From positions 1 through 64,000 of the forward strand of contig NZ_VZQQ01000021.1 in NCBI RefSeq assembly GCF_014397785.1: a DNA stretch of 64,000 nt, written 5' to 3'. The stretch's first letter is position 1; each line of letters starts with the position of its first letter. Both the position numbers and the translations under genes were made by a program. Below the pieces are notes generated by a model, which did not search any database, was not told where the DNA came from, and saw only the letters and a program-made list of their open reading frames with translations. Origin of the DNA: Paraburkholderia podalyriae (GTDB taxonomy: Bacteria; Pseudomonadota; Gammaproteobacteria; Burkholderiales; Burkholderiaceae). This document shows, piece by piece, positions 8,875-17,768 of the stretch.

Positions 8875-8904
8875 TTGGTGCAATGCAGCAATTTCTGTTA
8901 CAAT
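8875..8904 (+). promoter_or_regulatory. Possible sigma-70 promoter for the plasmid sigma gene
   Basis: TTGGTG (8875-8880) and TACAAT (8899-8904) are separated by 18 bp. They lie about 195 bp before the sigma gene start and just before a possible leader ORF. The -10 is close to consensus; the -35 is weaker. Confidence 0.4.
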
Positions 8905-8919
8905 TGAGGTGTACTTTCC

Positions 8920-9132
8920 ATGCGCTGTTTTCTCGCGCTATTCCAACCGGCCAGCTTATCCAAGCAGGCCGCGTCCATTGCTCGTTGCGATCTGCAACTC
9001 ATGCCCGCCCGCAGCCGTGAATGTCGTCGCGCGCTCGCCGCGATTCGGCTGGCCGCTGGTCTGGCCATCGCCGGGCAAATCTGTTCAGGGGAGAATGTAT
9101 GGCACGTTTTGATCGGGAGCATCCGGGGCTAG
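8920..9132 (+). CDS. Possible leader ORF overlapping the sigma gene start (70 aa)
   Basis: ATG 8920 has GAGGTG at 8906-8911, a reasonable ribosome-binding site. It lies just after the candidate promoter. The frame runs 34 nt past the start of the sigma gene in another frame, which would couple translation of the two. The peptide (MRCFLALFQPASLSKQAASI at its start) matches no family I recognise. It may be chance. Confidence 0.3.
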   Translation: MRCFLALFQPASLSKQAASIARCDLQLMPARSRECRRALAAIRLAAGLAIAGQICSGENVWHVLIGSIRG

Positions 9133-11126
9133 ACACAGCTGCATCCGCGCCGAAGGCTGCGGGACGCCACGCATCGAAGGGCAAGGCTACCGCAGCCCTG
9201 CTCCCGATGAACGCAGTGTCCACGGCGTTGCAGGACGAAGAGCGGCAGCGCCAGATGCGCGCACTCATCCAGTTGGGGAAGGCGCGCGGCTACCTGACGC
9301 ACGCCGAAATCAACGATCATTTGCCGGACAATTTCGCGCACACCGCTGCCATCGAAACCATTGTCAGCACCTTTAATGACATGGGCGTAGCGGTCTACGA
9401 GCAGGCGCCTAACGCGGAGACGCTGTTGTTGAATGACACCGCGCCGGCAGCCGTGTCGGACGACCAGGCCGACGAGGAAGCGGAAGTCGCGCTTTCGACG
9501 GTCGATTCCGAATTCGGGCGTACGACCGATCCGGTGCGGATGTACATGCGTGAAATGGGCGCGACGGGATTGCTGACTCGCGCGCGCGAGGTTGAGATCG
9601 CGAAGCGCATCGAAGACGGCCTTCATGAAATGATCCAGGCGATTGCAGCCTGCCCGGCGACTGTTTCCACGATCCTTGCGAGCGTGGAGCAGATCGAGGC
9701 CGGTGACCTGCGCATCGACGAACTGGTCGACGGTCTCAATGAAGACTCCGCAGCGGCCGGACATTCGGCCCCGGACTCTGCTGACACAAACGACATCGAC
9801 GCCGACATCGACGCGGACACCGACGATGACGGCGATGAAGACAGCGATGAAGACAGCGATGAAGGCAGCGGGACGGGAGACGAAGATCGCGCGAAGGCGA
9901 ACGCAGCGCGGCTGAAACAGCTCACGAGCGATAGCCTCGAGATATTTGCGCGAGTGCGCGAACTGTTCGATCAGCTTGCGCGTGCCGATGCCGCGCAAGG
10001 CAGGGGTCGCACGACCTTCACACAGACAGGCGAAGCGATCCAGCGCGAACTGGCGCCCATCCGTTTCACGGCGCGAACCATCGACCGGCTGTGTACCGAC
10101 GTGCAGCAACAGGTCGCGCAGGTGCGCGCGGTGGAGCGACGTATTCTGCAGATTGCCGTCGACCGGTGCGGGATGCCCCGCGAGAAGTTCGTCGAGTCGT
10201 TTCCGGGGCACGAAACCGATCCGGGATGGACCGAACGCACGGCCGCGGGGTCGCGCGAGTATGGCGCCGCGCTCGAACGCAGTCTGCCCGCGATTCAGGC
10301 CGAACAGCAGAAGCTGATCGATATCGAAGCGAACGCCGGACTGCCGTTGCAACAGTTGAAGAAGATCAACCGGCAGATGATGGCGGCCGAGTCGAAAATG
10401 CGGCAGGCGAAGCGCGAGATGATCGAGGCCAACCTGCGCCTCGTGATCTCCATTGCGAAGAAGTACGTAAACCGCGGCATGCATTTTCTGGATCTGATCC
10501 AGGAAGGCAATATTGGCCTGATGAAAGCCGTCGACAAATTCGAATATCGGCGCGGCTGGAAGTTTTCGACCTATGCAACGTGGTGGGTGCGGCAAGCTGT
10601 CACGCGGTCGCTTGCGGATCAGGCACGCACGATCCGCGTGCCAGTGCATATGATCGAGTCGATCAACAAGCTCAACCGGATTTCCCGCGAGATCCTGCAG
10701 CAGACCGGGCAGGAGGCTCATCCTGCGGCACTGGCGCAGCGCATGGAATTGCCGGAAGAGAAGGTTCGCGGCATGTTGAAGGTCGCGAGGCAACCCGTTT
10801 CGCTCGAGACGCCGGTGGGCGAGGACGCCGACGCGACGCTGGGCGACATGATTGAAGATCCGATGGCGGCATCGCCCGCGGATGCCGCCGTGCAGGCGAA
10901 CCTGCGCGCCGCGATCGATGAGGCGCTCGATGCGCTGTCGCCGCGTGAGGCGAAGGTGCTGCGGATGCGTTTCGGGATCGATACCGCGTCCGAGTATACG
11001 CTCGAGGAACTGGGCAAACAGTTTGACCTGACGCGGGAACGGATCCGGCAGATCGAAAGCAAGGCGATGCGAAAACTGATGCACCCGAGTCGGGCCGACA
11101 AGCTGCGGCAATTTCTCGATCGTTGA
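9099..11126 (+). CDS. rpoD: RpoD-type primary-like sigma-70 factor (plasmid paralogue)
   Basis: A complete group-1 sigma factor of 675 residues from ATG 9099 (GGGGAGA just upstream). Region 1.1-like sequence lies near residues 45-100. Region 1.2 is VRMYMREMGATGLLTRAREV. The non-conserved insert carries an Asp-rich stretch at about 228-262. Region 2 begins RLVISIAKKYVNRGMHFLDL, includes GNIGLMKAVDKFEYRRGW and contains the aromatic -10 melting motif FSTYATWWVRQA. Region 3 follows, and region 4.2 ends with FDLTRERIRQIESKAMRKL. All elements for recognising -10/-35 promoters are kept. A chromosomal rpoD must exist elsewhere, so this is probably an extra, mobile-element-borne housekeeping-like sigma factor. 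It follows a decayed copy of its own 3' end and converges on a putative DNA-binding gene. Confidence 0.92.
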   Translation: MARFDREHPGLDTAASAPKAAGRHASKGKATAALLPMNAVSTALQDEERQRQMRALIQLGKARGYLTHAEINDHLPDNFAHTAAIETIVSTFNDMGVAVYEQAPNAETLLLNDTAPAAVSDDQADEEAEVALSTVDSEFGRTTDPVRMYMREMGATGLLTRAREVEIAKRIEDGLHEMIQAIAACPATVSTILASVEQIEAGDLRIDELVDGLNEDSAAAGHSAPDSADTNDIDADIDADTDDDGDEDSDEDSDEGSGTGDEDRAKANAARLKQLTSDSLEIFARVRELFDQLARADAAQGRGRTTFTQTGEAIQRELAPIRFTARTIDRLCTDVQQQVAQVRAVERRILQIAVDRCGMPREKFVESFPGHETDPGWTERTAAGSREYGAALERSLPAIQAEQQKLIDIEANAGLPLQQLKKINRQMMAAESKMRQAKREMIEANLRLVISIAKKYVNRGMHFLDLIQEGNIGLMKAVDKFEYRRGWKFSTYATWWVRQAVTRSLADQARTIRVPVHMIESINKLNRISREILQQTGQEAHPAALAQRMELPEEKVRGMLKVARQPVSLETPVGEDADATLGDMIEDPMAASPADAAVQANLRAAIDEALDALSPREAKVLRMRFGIDTASEYTLEELGKQFDLTRERIRQIESKAMRKLMHPSRADKLRQFLDR

Positions 11127-11280
11127 GCCACAAACGCGGGCGTCGGCGCGTTGCGTTGTCGAGGAGGACGGGATCTCACCGCGGGTCAGAGGGCAGGGCG
11201 ATGCTTCGCGCGCACCGGGGCCAGGCTACCCGATGCGCTTCATGCGTCATTGCAGAACAGGTCGTCGCACCACCACCGAC

Positions 11281-12666
11281 TCACAGGAGGACTGCCTGCT
11301 GCAAAAGCTCCAGCGCCTTCAGTTCGTCCAGTCGACCCGTGCGTGCCTTGCCTGCCAGCGTCTTGAGCAACGCTTCCGCAATGGGCGCGATACCGTGAAG
11401 ATTGTCCAGGCTGGTCACGGAAGCGGGGAGCGACACGGGGGATTGCTGCGGGATTGCAGCGGCCGGAAGCGCCTCAGGGAGTGCCGGTGTGGCTGCCGAC
11501 GCTTCGCCGCCATCCCCTTGTTCTGGTGAGCGACCCGCGCGCACGTCAGGGGCATCACTGACATGATCATCCTGGCGGACGACGACCGTTTGTTTCTCTT
11601 CTGCGAGATCCGTCGAAACAGGTGACGGGCTTTCCGGGCCGGTCAGGACGCCCGCCCGCGCGCGCCCCGTGTGCGCCTTCGCATCGGCGGGTTTCACTGA
11701 CACACCATCTTTCGTTGCGGCCGCGAGCGGCTCGTGTTGTTCGACGGATGCACGGCCGCGCGAAGCGGGCATAAGCAAATGCGACACAGCCGCCGGGATC
11801 CCGGCTTCCGAGCGCGGCGTGTCCAGCCAGCCAGCTGGCAGACCAAGTCGCTCGGTGAAGCGGTTTGCTTCGACACTATCCAGCCGTTTCTTGCCATACA
11901 GCCGATGGGCCATGTTGGATCCGCTCATCGCCATGACGACACCCAGTCTTGCTTTCGATCCCTTGCGACCCGTGAGAACGTGGAGATTCGCGCGCCGAAT
12001 TTTTTCTACGTCGCCGCTGTCGTTTAGTGCCAGCGCCTGCTGTTGGACTGTTGCAGGCGATGTCCTGTCTTTCGAGGGCGCGCCTTTTCGCGGCGCAGGA
12101 GGAGTGGGCTGTTCGGCCATCTGGCTTCGACTGTTCCTGACGGCCCTGGGCGACCCGCCCGCTGTTTTCTTCGGCATCTGCGCTTCCCCGGACAAACTGT
12201 CTTCAGGATATCGTTGCTGGCCGCCGTCCAGGACGGAAGGCGGCATGGGTGTTTCCGATACTACGTCTGGTTCGTCGTCGGTCTGGACGAAATCGAGCGG
12301 TGATTTCAGGCGGGCGATGGTTTCGGCCGCGAGCGCAGGATTGGGCTGGTCAAAGAAACCGTGAGGCAACCCAAGCGTGGTTTCCATGTGAAAGGCGGTC
12401 TCGGGCGTGAATCTCTCGCCCTTCATCAGTTCGGCCACCCGCGCCATGTTCGATCCAAGTCCCAGGGCGATATTCTCAGCACCCACCGTATCGACCAGAA
12501 ACTGGAACGATCGCGTCTTGAAAATGGAGGCAGTCTGGGCGGTGTCACGGGCTGGTGCATTCACGTACGGTGGTCTCTGCCGGCTGGACGGAGATCGCTT
12601 CTCGTGACGAGGTTGGCGCTGGCCGCTGTCCCGAGGTCCCGCATATCGTCCGCGGGGTTGACTCAT
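11281..12666 (-). CDS. Large hypothetical protein with two putative DNA-binding (XRE-like) segments
   Basis: A 461-residue, low-complexity-rich protein. Two short conserved units stand out and resemble one another. Unit one, near residues 55-100, contains ENIALGLGSNMARVAELMKG, then FTPETAFHMETTLGLPHGFFD. Unit two, near 220-270, contains LGVVMAMSGSNMAHRLYGKK, then VEANRFTERLGLPAGWLD. Both read like lambda-repressor-type helices followed by a 'LGLP-G(W/F)(L/F)D' tail typical of XRE-family regulators. Long Pro/Ser/Ala linkers separate them. The start is set at 12666 because GGAG lies 9 nt upstream; an ATG at 12681 is in frame. Function is unknown, possibly nucleoid or regulatory. It converges on the sigma gene. 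Confidence 0.55.
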   Translation of the reverse strand: MSQPRGRYAGPRDSGQRQPRHEKRSPSSRQRPPYVNAPARDTAQTASIFKTRSFQFLVDTVGAENIALGLGSNMARVAELMKGERFTPETAFHMETTLGLPHGFFDQPNPALAAETIARLKSPLDFVQTDDEPDVVSETPMPPSVLDGGQQRYPEDSLSGEAQMPKKTAGGSPRAVRNSRSQMAEQPTPPAPRKGAPSKDRTSPATVQQQALALNDSGDVEKIRRANLHVLTGRKGSKARLGVVMAMSGSNMAHRLYGKKRLDSVEANRFTERLGLPAGWLDTPRSEAGIPAAVSHLLMPASRGRASVEQHEPLAAATKDGVSVKPADAKAHTGRARAGVLTGPESPSPVSTDLAEEKQTVVVRQDDHVSDAPDVRAGRSPEQGDGGEASAATPALPEALPAAAIPQQSPVSLPASVTSLDNLHGIAPIAEALLKTLAGKARTGRLDELKALELLQQAVLL

Positions 12667-12853
12667 ATAGTAGGGCTCCATGCGATCATTGGTTTGCTGA
12701 CCGTGTGATTATAAATGAGGCGATACTGGCGTTGGACGCGTCAACGACGCCGTCGGGCGAATACGCACGCGGGGAACAAAACATAGCGCGGTATTGAGTC
12801 AGTGTCGGCATTTTCCAGTCGCGATCTGGTTAAGCTCGACCTGTAAAGCAACG

Positions 12854-13696
12854 GGCTCTGGTGCAAATAGACAATCTGAAGGATATTTTTACTATAGAAA
12901 GGATACCTCATCAAGCAGACAGGACGGCCTTCCAGACTGCGGGCGCAGCGGTATCTTTGAGGCCGAGCTTCGCGAGGCTGAATTGACCCTTGCGAATACG
13001 ATGGACCAACTCAATACCTGAGAGAGTGATCGCTGCGTTCCTGAAACGTTTGAAGCCGAGCATGACTGTCGTCCGGGACTTGATATTGCGGTGATCCTGC
13101 TCGACCAGATTGTTGAGATATTTCGAGGATCGGACCGTCGTGTCCTCAGGCAGCAAGCCATCGGCCTGCATTTCGCGCGCAGCGCGATGCGAGGCTGCAT
13201 AACCATCAAGCGTGATGGTCTTCGGTGGCTGTCCTTGATGTTCGATTGCCTTCCTGAAAAAGGCTTTTGCCGCCTTCACGTCGCGCCTGGCGCTGAGCAT
13301 GAAGTCTACTGTCTGGCCCATCCGATCCACCGCTCGATAAAGATAGACCCACTTGCCGCGCAGTTTGAGGTAAGTCTCGTCGACGCGCCACGACTGGCCA
13401 GTGGGCCTGCCAAAGCGGTTCCACCGTTTAACGAACTCCGGCGCATAGCGCCGCACCCAGCGCAAGATCGTGGTGTGCGCCAGCGACGGACCCCGTTCCG
13501 CCATCATTTCGACCAGATCGCGCAGGCTAAGCTTGTAGCGCAGGTACCAGCGAACACACAGAATGATCACATCGCGGTCAAAGTGACGGCCTGCGAACAG
13601 TTCGTCCAGGCTCTTCAGCTTGCTCATCGTCGACTCTCAATTTCGTTCAGCCCGACACCTTAACCGATTCGCTCCCGCGCTATTTGCACCAGAGCC
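12854..13696 (-). mobile_element. IS6-family insertion sequence, copy 1 (843 bp)
   Basis: Perfect 17-bp terminal inverted repeats (GGCTCTGGTGCAAATAG at 12854-12870 and its complement at 13680-13696) enclose one transposase gene. The terminus matches the IS6/IS26 style GG-nCTGnTGCAAA. The 8 bp on each side (12846-12853 and 13697-13704) differ, so there is no target duplication. That is typical when IS6 elements have caused an adjacent deletion or cointegrate. Confidence 0.92.
12911..13627 (-). CDS. IS6-family transposase
   Basis: A 238-residue DDE transposase, the usual IS6 length. It has an N-terminal helix-turn-helix (LSLRDLVEMMAERG, then HTTILRWVRRYAP) and the catalytic triad in VDETYLKLRGKW (first Asp), TITLDGYAAS (second Asp) and LNNLVEQDHR (Glu). 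The frame appears intact and the termini are perfect, so the element may be active. It is clearly different in sequence from the second IS6 copy at 15.2 kb. Confidence 0.93.
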   Translation of the reverse strand: MSKLKSLDELFAGRHFDRDVIILCVRWYLRYKLSLRDLVEMMAERGPSLAHTTILRWVRRYAPEFVKRWNRFGRPTGQSWRVDETYLKLRGKWVYLYRAVDRMGQTVDFMLSARRDVKAAKAFFRKAIEHQGQPPKTITLDGYAASHRAAREMQADGLLPEDTTVRSSKYLNNLVEQDHRNIKSRTTVMLGFKRFRNAAITLSGIELVHRIRKGQFSLAKLGLKDTAAPAVWKAVLSA

Positions 13697-14861
13697 GTTC
13701 AATAAAGGCTTCGACGAGGTGGTTGTCGCCAGCATCCTGACGGTGCGCACGATGCTCGCATCCCGCGCACTCCGCGTCTCGTCGATCGTGAGCTACTGTA
13801 CCGCGGGACTAACCTACTTCTTCGACTATCTCGAAACAGTCGAAGTCCGGCCCACATCCGGCGAGCTAAACAGTCGCCTCATGCAAGGATTCATCAAATG
13901 GCTGGCGACGGAGCGATCCCTTCGGTACACCGCGCAACGAAATGTCTACGCGGCGACGAAAAGCGTTCTGTCCGAGATGATTCGCCTCCAACTGGTCTCG
14001 TCCGATCCCTCTATTTTTCCTCCAAACCCGTATCCCAAAGCGTCGGCGCAGGTCGAAGGAGTGACTCCGTTCACAATGACGGAACGTAAGCGATTGGTAG
14101 ACGCGCTGAAACGTGAGTTGATAGCAGTTCAAAAGGGCGATTTCGTTGGTTCGGAAAGTGAGGCGCTTGTGATCTACGCGCTCGCGCTGTGCCTTCGTAC
14201 CGGATTGAACACTGTTCCGCTCATCGAATTGACTAGAGATTGCGTGAAGAGTCATCCTTTGCGATCCAACATGCGAATGCTGGTTCATACAAAGTGGCGT
14301 TCGCATTCCGTGCTCCATGCCCCGATAGAAGCGAAAGCTGCGCAGACTAGTATCTCGAGCGATGCGGTAGCGCTACTCGGTATCGTTATGAAGAGAACCG
14401 AAGGCCTTGCCAACGAGGCGTCCGATCGACTGCGAAATAGACTTTGGCTCTACCGTAGCGAGAGCAGCATATCAAAAGGTGAGATACGCGTTCTCGTTAC
14501 GTCCGATTTGTATCGTGGCGCAAGTCGCCTGGTATCACGCCACGGCCTTCGCGGTGACGACGACAAGGCGCTTCGCGTCAATCCGACACGGTTTCGTAAA
14601 ACACTCGAAAATCGACTTTGGCGACTGTCAGGCGGGGACCTGTACAGGCTTCTGAGCTTCCGTGAGTTTCTGCTCGAAGAAAAGGACAGAGTCGGCTCGA
14701 CAAAGTGGGTCGAGCACTTTGCTTGGATCGTTCGACTCATCGACGCTCTCGTATCGGACCGGTTCGATCCGAAGAAAGCGGCCGCAGCTGCGGCTAGGAC
14801 GAAAAAACGGCGCCATCCCTTCTGGGCCAGTCCCATTGAGCACGGAGTGCGAGTTGAGTAA
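13697..14861 (+). pseudogene. Tyrosine-recombinase-like integrase, N-terminus removed by IS6
   Basis: The open frame enters directly from the IS6 terminus with no start codon of its own. It resembles a large site-specific recombinase with a SAM-like N-domain (SIVSYCTAGLTYFFDYLETV). The catalytic part has LRTGLNTVPLIELTRD, the first Arg region, and NPTRFRKTLENRLWRLSGGD, the second Arg region. The expected following 'GH' and Tyr stretch is missing. Instead, the chain passes into LLSFREFLLEEKDRVGSTKW and ends in RRHPFWASP, which suggests an internal deletion. Its stop overlaps the next recombinase fragment, as in multi-recombinase (Tn554-like) operons. Confidence 0.6.
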
Positions 14862-15138
14862 GAGTAGCCCTCTTCATTCATTGCAGAGCGGTTCCAAATT
14901 CGGCCCGGACGCGGGAATTGGCGAACTCGATAACGTCTCAGTGGTAACCGAGAATGGGAAAACCCTAGCGGTATCCCGTTATGCCGACGACGTCTGGGAC
15001 TTCTGGCCATATTTCGAACAATCGAACGTCCAGCGCAGCGCAAAGCGCATCTCTTGGGCGAGTTTGTCCTCTGCGTTCGTTCCAGGAGTCAAAGACGTCA
15101 TCTTCCGCTATTGGATTGCAGGACTGCCCGGCCGAACG
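14854..15138 (+). pseudogene. N-terminal fragment of a second recombinase of the same operon
   Basis: The frame begins at a TTG (14854) overlapping the stop of the preceding recombinase gene. It contains RYADDVWDFWPYFEQSNVQR, then SAKRISWASL and VKDVIFRYWIAGLPGR. This is the N-terminal pattern of the second or third protein of recombinase triads. It is cut at 15138 by the left end of the second IS6 element. The two fragments together suggest one destroyed multi-recombinase cassette lying between two IS6 copies. Confidence 0.5.
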
Positions 15139-15980
15139 GGTTTTGTCGCGTTAAGACGGGAGAGGTAGTATTCGAGCCTGACAAATATGCTTTGGCTGGC
15201 CGATGAAGAAGACCCAAACACCGCGAAAGACGCTTGCTGCGGGCATCACCCGAGTGCTAAAGCGCCTTCACTATCCGCTCGATGTGATGTTGCTATGCGT
15301 GCGGTGGTACGTCGCCTACTCACTGAGTTTGCGTAATCTCGAAGAAATGATGGCCGAGCGCGGTATTGAGGTTGATCATTCCACGGTGCATCGTTGGGTG
15401 ATCAAGTTGGTGCCGCTGTTCGAGAAGACGTTCCGTAAGCACAAGCAGCCGGTAGGCAAGAGCTGGCGGATGGACGAAACGTATATCAAAGTCAAAGGCC
15501 AGTGGAAGTACCTCTACCGGGCAGTGGACAAGGCGGGCCAAACCATCGATTTCCTGTTCAGAGCCAAGCGCGACAAGGTGGCAGCGCGGCGCTTCTTTGA
15601 AAAGTCGATCGCTCAGAACGGTGTACCCGAGACGGTAACCATCGATAAAAGCGGCTCTAATCTGGCTGCGTTGCACGCGGTGAACGCCGAGCGAGAGACG
15701 CCCATCACGATTCGTCAAGTCAAGTACCTGAATAACGTGGTCGAGCAGGACCATCGGGCCATCAAACGCATCACCCGACCGATGCTGGGCTTCAAGGATT
15801 TCCACTGCGCGCGCGTCATTCTCAGTGGCGTCGAATTAATGCACATGCTCAAGAAAGGGCAGATGAAATGTCGGGGCGAGACTCCGCTGTCTCCCGCACA
15901 GCAGTTCTACTCGCTCGTTTCATAAGCAATCCTCCGCATATCACCGCTGCTTGACCCATTGACCTTACTGCGACAGAGCC
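15139..15980 (+). mobile_element. IS6-family insertion sequence, copy 2 (842 bp)
   Basis: Ends at 15139-15155 and 15964-15980 are inverted repeats matching at 13 of 17 positions (GGTTTTGTCGCGTTAAG against GGCTCTGTCGCAGTAAG). Flanking octamers differ (15131-15138 and 15981-15988), so no target duplication is present. On the right, the element cuts into a Tn3 transposase gene. Confidence 0.85.
15203..15925 (+). CDS. IS6-family transposase
   Basis: A 240-residue DDE transposase. The helix-turn-helix is LSLRNLEEMMAERG, then HSTVHRWVIKLVP. The catalytic residues lie in MDETYIKVKGQW, VTIDKSGSNLAAL and LNNVVEQDHR. It differs from the first IS6 copy and is therefore a separate acquisition. The frame is intact. 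The divergent left terminus may lower its mobility. Confidence 0.93.
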   Translation: MKKTQTPRKTLAAGITRVLKRLHYPLDVMLLCVRWYVAYSLSLRNLEEMMAERGIEVDHSTVHRWVIKLVPLFEKTFRKHKQPVGKSWRMDETYIKVKGQWKYLYRAVDKAGQTIDFLFRAKRDKVAARRFFEKSIAQNGVPETVTIDKSGSNLAALHAVNAERETPITIRQVKYLNNVVEQDHRAIKRITRPMLGFKDFHCARVILSGVELMHMLKKGQMKCRGETPLSPAQQFYSLVS

Positions 15981-16907
15981 CGATCCGAAGCACGCGGCAG
16001 CCGACGGCACGCAATGGAATCTCTACGAAAATAATCTGCTGTCGGAACGGCACATCCGCTACGGCGGTTACGGCGGCATCGCCTATTACCATGTGAGCGA
16101 TGTCTACATCGCGTTGTTCTCGCACTTCATCCCTGCGGAGTGTGGGAGGCAATCCATATTCTCGACGGCCTGACAAAAAACGACTCCGACATCCAGCCTG
16201 ATATGCTGCATGGCGACACGCAGGCGCAGAGTGCGACAGTTTATGGACTGGCCTTTCTGCTCGGCATCCAACTGATGCCACGCATCCGTAACTGGAAAGA
16301 TCTAAAGTGGTTTCGCCCCCTGCCCGGCGAAGCGTATCAGCACATCGACAGCCTGTTCACGAAAGAGGCTGTCGACTGGGATCTGATCGCCTGCCACCTG
16401 CCGGATATGCTGCAGGTCGCGCAGTCGATTCGCGCCGGGCGAATCTCGCCGTCGACCATCCTGCGCAAGCTCGGTACGGCGAGCCGGAAAAACAAGCTCT
16501 ACTTTGCATTCCGGGAACTGGGGCGGGTGGTGCGTACGATATTTCTGCTCGAGTACATCAGCGACGAAGACCTGCGTCGTGTCACTCAGGCGGCCCAGAA
16601 CAAATGCGAAGGCTTCAACAAGTTTGCGCAATGGGCGTATTTCGGTTCCGACATCATCGCGGAGAACGTACGCGACGATCAACTGAAGATCATCAAGTAC
16701 AACCATCTGATCGCGAACCTCGTGATCTTCCATAATTGCCACACGATCACGCTTGCATTGAAGGAGCTGGAACGCGAGGGGATGCAGCTAACGCCGGAAC
16801 TGCTCGCGGCATTCAGTCCCTACCGGACTCACCACCTCAATCGTTTTGGGCTGTTCGAGTTGAAAGACCGCGCACCCGTGCCGATAGATTACGGGATCAG
16901 GTTCTGA
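15981..16907 (+). pseudogene. tnpA: Tn3-family transposase, 5'-truncated and frameshifted
   Basis: Only the catalytic C-terminal third remains. It begins inside the DDE domain (AADGTQWNLYENNLL, first Asp) right at the IS6 end. It continues with LHGDTQAQS (second Asp) and NKCEGFNKFAQW (Glu), and ends YGIRF. A one-base deletion near 16137 shifts FIPAGVWEA from the first into the second frame (read as FIPAEC in one frame, then VWEAIHILDGL in the other). It resembles the intact Tn3 transposase at 36.7 kb but is clearly divergent from it. A likely transposon terminus follows 22 bp after the stop. Confidence 0.85.
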
Positions 16908-16929
16908 GTCCGCTCCTGTAAAGGCTCAC

Positions 16930-16967
16930 GGGGCGATGATACGCATTTCCGTACGAATCCTTACCCC
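16930..16967 (-). repeat. Probable 38-bp terminal inverted repeat of the decayed Tn3 element
   Basis: A 38-bp segment bounded by GGGG and CCCC lies just after the Tn3 transposase remnant. Read outward to inward it starts GGGGTAAGG and contains ACGGAAATGCG, which fits Tn3-family termini in length, GGGG start and ACGGAAA core. The partner end is gone. Confidence 0.55.
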
Positions 16968-17122
16968 TACCCAAGACAGGCAGTCCGCTGTCCCTGCTGC
17001 CGTCCGGAAGACATCACGTTCGACCCGTTCGCCCCGGGTCGTACCGACCGCCAGCCCAGCCAGGCGTCGCAAGAAAGCGGTATAAACGCAGAATGTGACC
17101 GTCGTTTAAGGAAACCGGCTGC

Positions 17123-17476
17123 ATGGCTGACCTCTACCTGCTCACTGGGCTGACGCTCCCACAGGGTGTCGCGCATGAGTCCCTGCCCGCGACCGTGACG
17201 CGCTTCGTGTCGGATTGCTGGCAGGGCATGAGCCGCACGCAGATGATGGCCCGCGCGAAACGGCGGGGTCTGCGCCTGTCGTTCCGCGCGACGGCGCCAT
17301 GTCCATCTGGCGAAACTGGCGTGTTCGAGTTGCGCTTCAGCGATGGCGCAGGCGCGTGCCTGATGCTGGCGCGGCTACAGCGAATCGGAAAAAGGAGCAA
17401 TCTACATCGGCAAAACGGCGGGACCTACGTGTCCCGGCCTCCGCCGCGAGACTCCCGGCAGATCAGCCTGTTCTGA
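17123..17476 (+). CDS. Hypothetical protein (117 aa)
   Basis: ATG 17123 is preceded by AAGGA. The protein begins MADLYLLTGLTLPQGVAHES and has a central helix with basic residues (RTQMMARAKRRGLRLSF), which could bind nucleic acid. It ends in ISLF. No family is recognised. It stands alone between the Tn3 relic and a broken SET-domain gene. Confidence 0.4.
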   Translation: MADLYLLTGLTLPQGVAHESLPATVTRFVSDCWQGMSRTQMMARAKRRGLRLSFRATAPCPSGETGVFELRFSDGAGACLMLARLQRIGKRSNLHRQNGGTYVSRPPPRDSRQISLF

Positions 17477-17550
17477 GGCGTCGGTAGCGGTTGCCGCGCA
17501 AGCGGCTGGTCGATATGCTCCCACCCTCCAACATAGACCCGGAGTGAGAA

Positions 17551-17768
17551 GTGCGGCGCGTGACAGTCAGGAAATCATCGGTGCATGGCCGCGGCGTGTT
17601 CGCGCTACAGGCGATTCCCGCCGGCCAGCGGATCTTCGAATATCGCGGTGAGGTCACTTCGTGGCGGCAGGCGTCAGCCGGCAGCGGCGATCCGGCACGC
17701 CCGGCCATACGTTCATCTTCGGGCTGGCTGACTGGCGCGTGATTGACGGTAGTCGGACCTGCAAAATT
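17551..17768 (+). pseudogene. SET-domain protein-lysine methyltransferase, frameshifted and truncated
   Basis: From GTG 17551 the frame gives RRVTVRKSSVHGRGVFALQA, then IPAGQRIFEYRGEVTSW, the classic N-terminus of small bacterial SET proteins. A frameshift near 17690-17700 moves the next block, GHTFIFGLADWRVIDGSR, into another frame. The sequence then stops being SET-like near 17758, where the IS5-type element begins. The expected catalytic NHxCxPN motif is absent. The relic cannot be functional. Confidence 0.7.

Noticed and set aside
9129..11111. A 660-codon open frame antisense to the sigma factor gene
   Set aside because: It is a mirror of a highly conserved gene; the Asp-rich insert becomes Val/Ile-rich in the antisense frame. 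No independent start signal or motif.
12846..13704. Target duplication of the first IS6 element
   Set aside because: The flanking octamers AAGCAACG and GTTCAATA do not match.
16307..16735. Alternative-frame ORF over the Tn3 transposase remnant
   Set aside because: The frame at 16140-16907 carries the DDE motifs; the other frame has no recognisable content.
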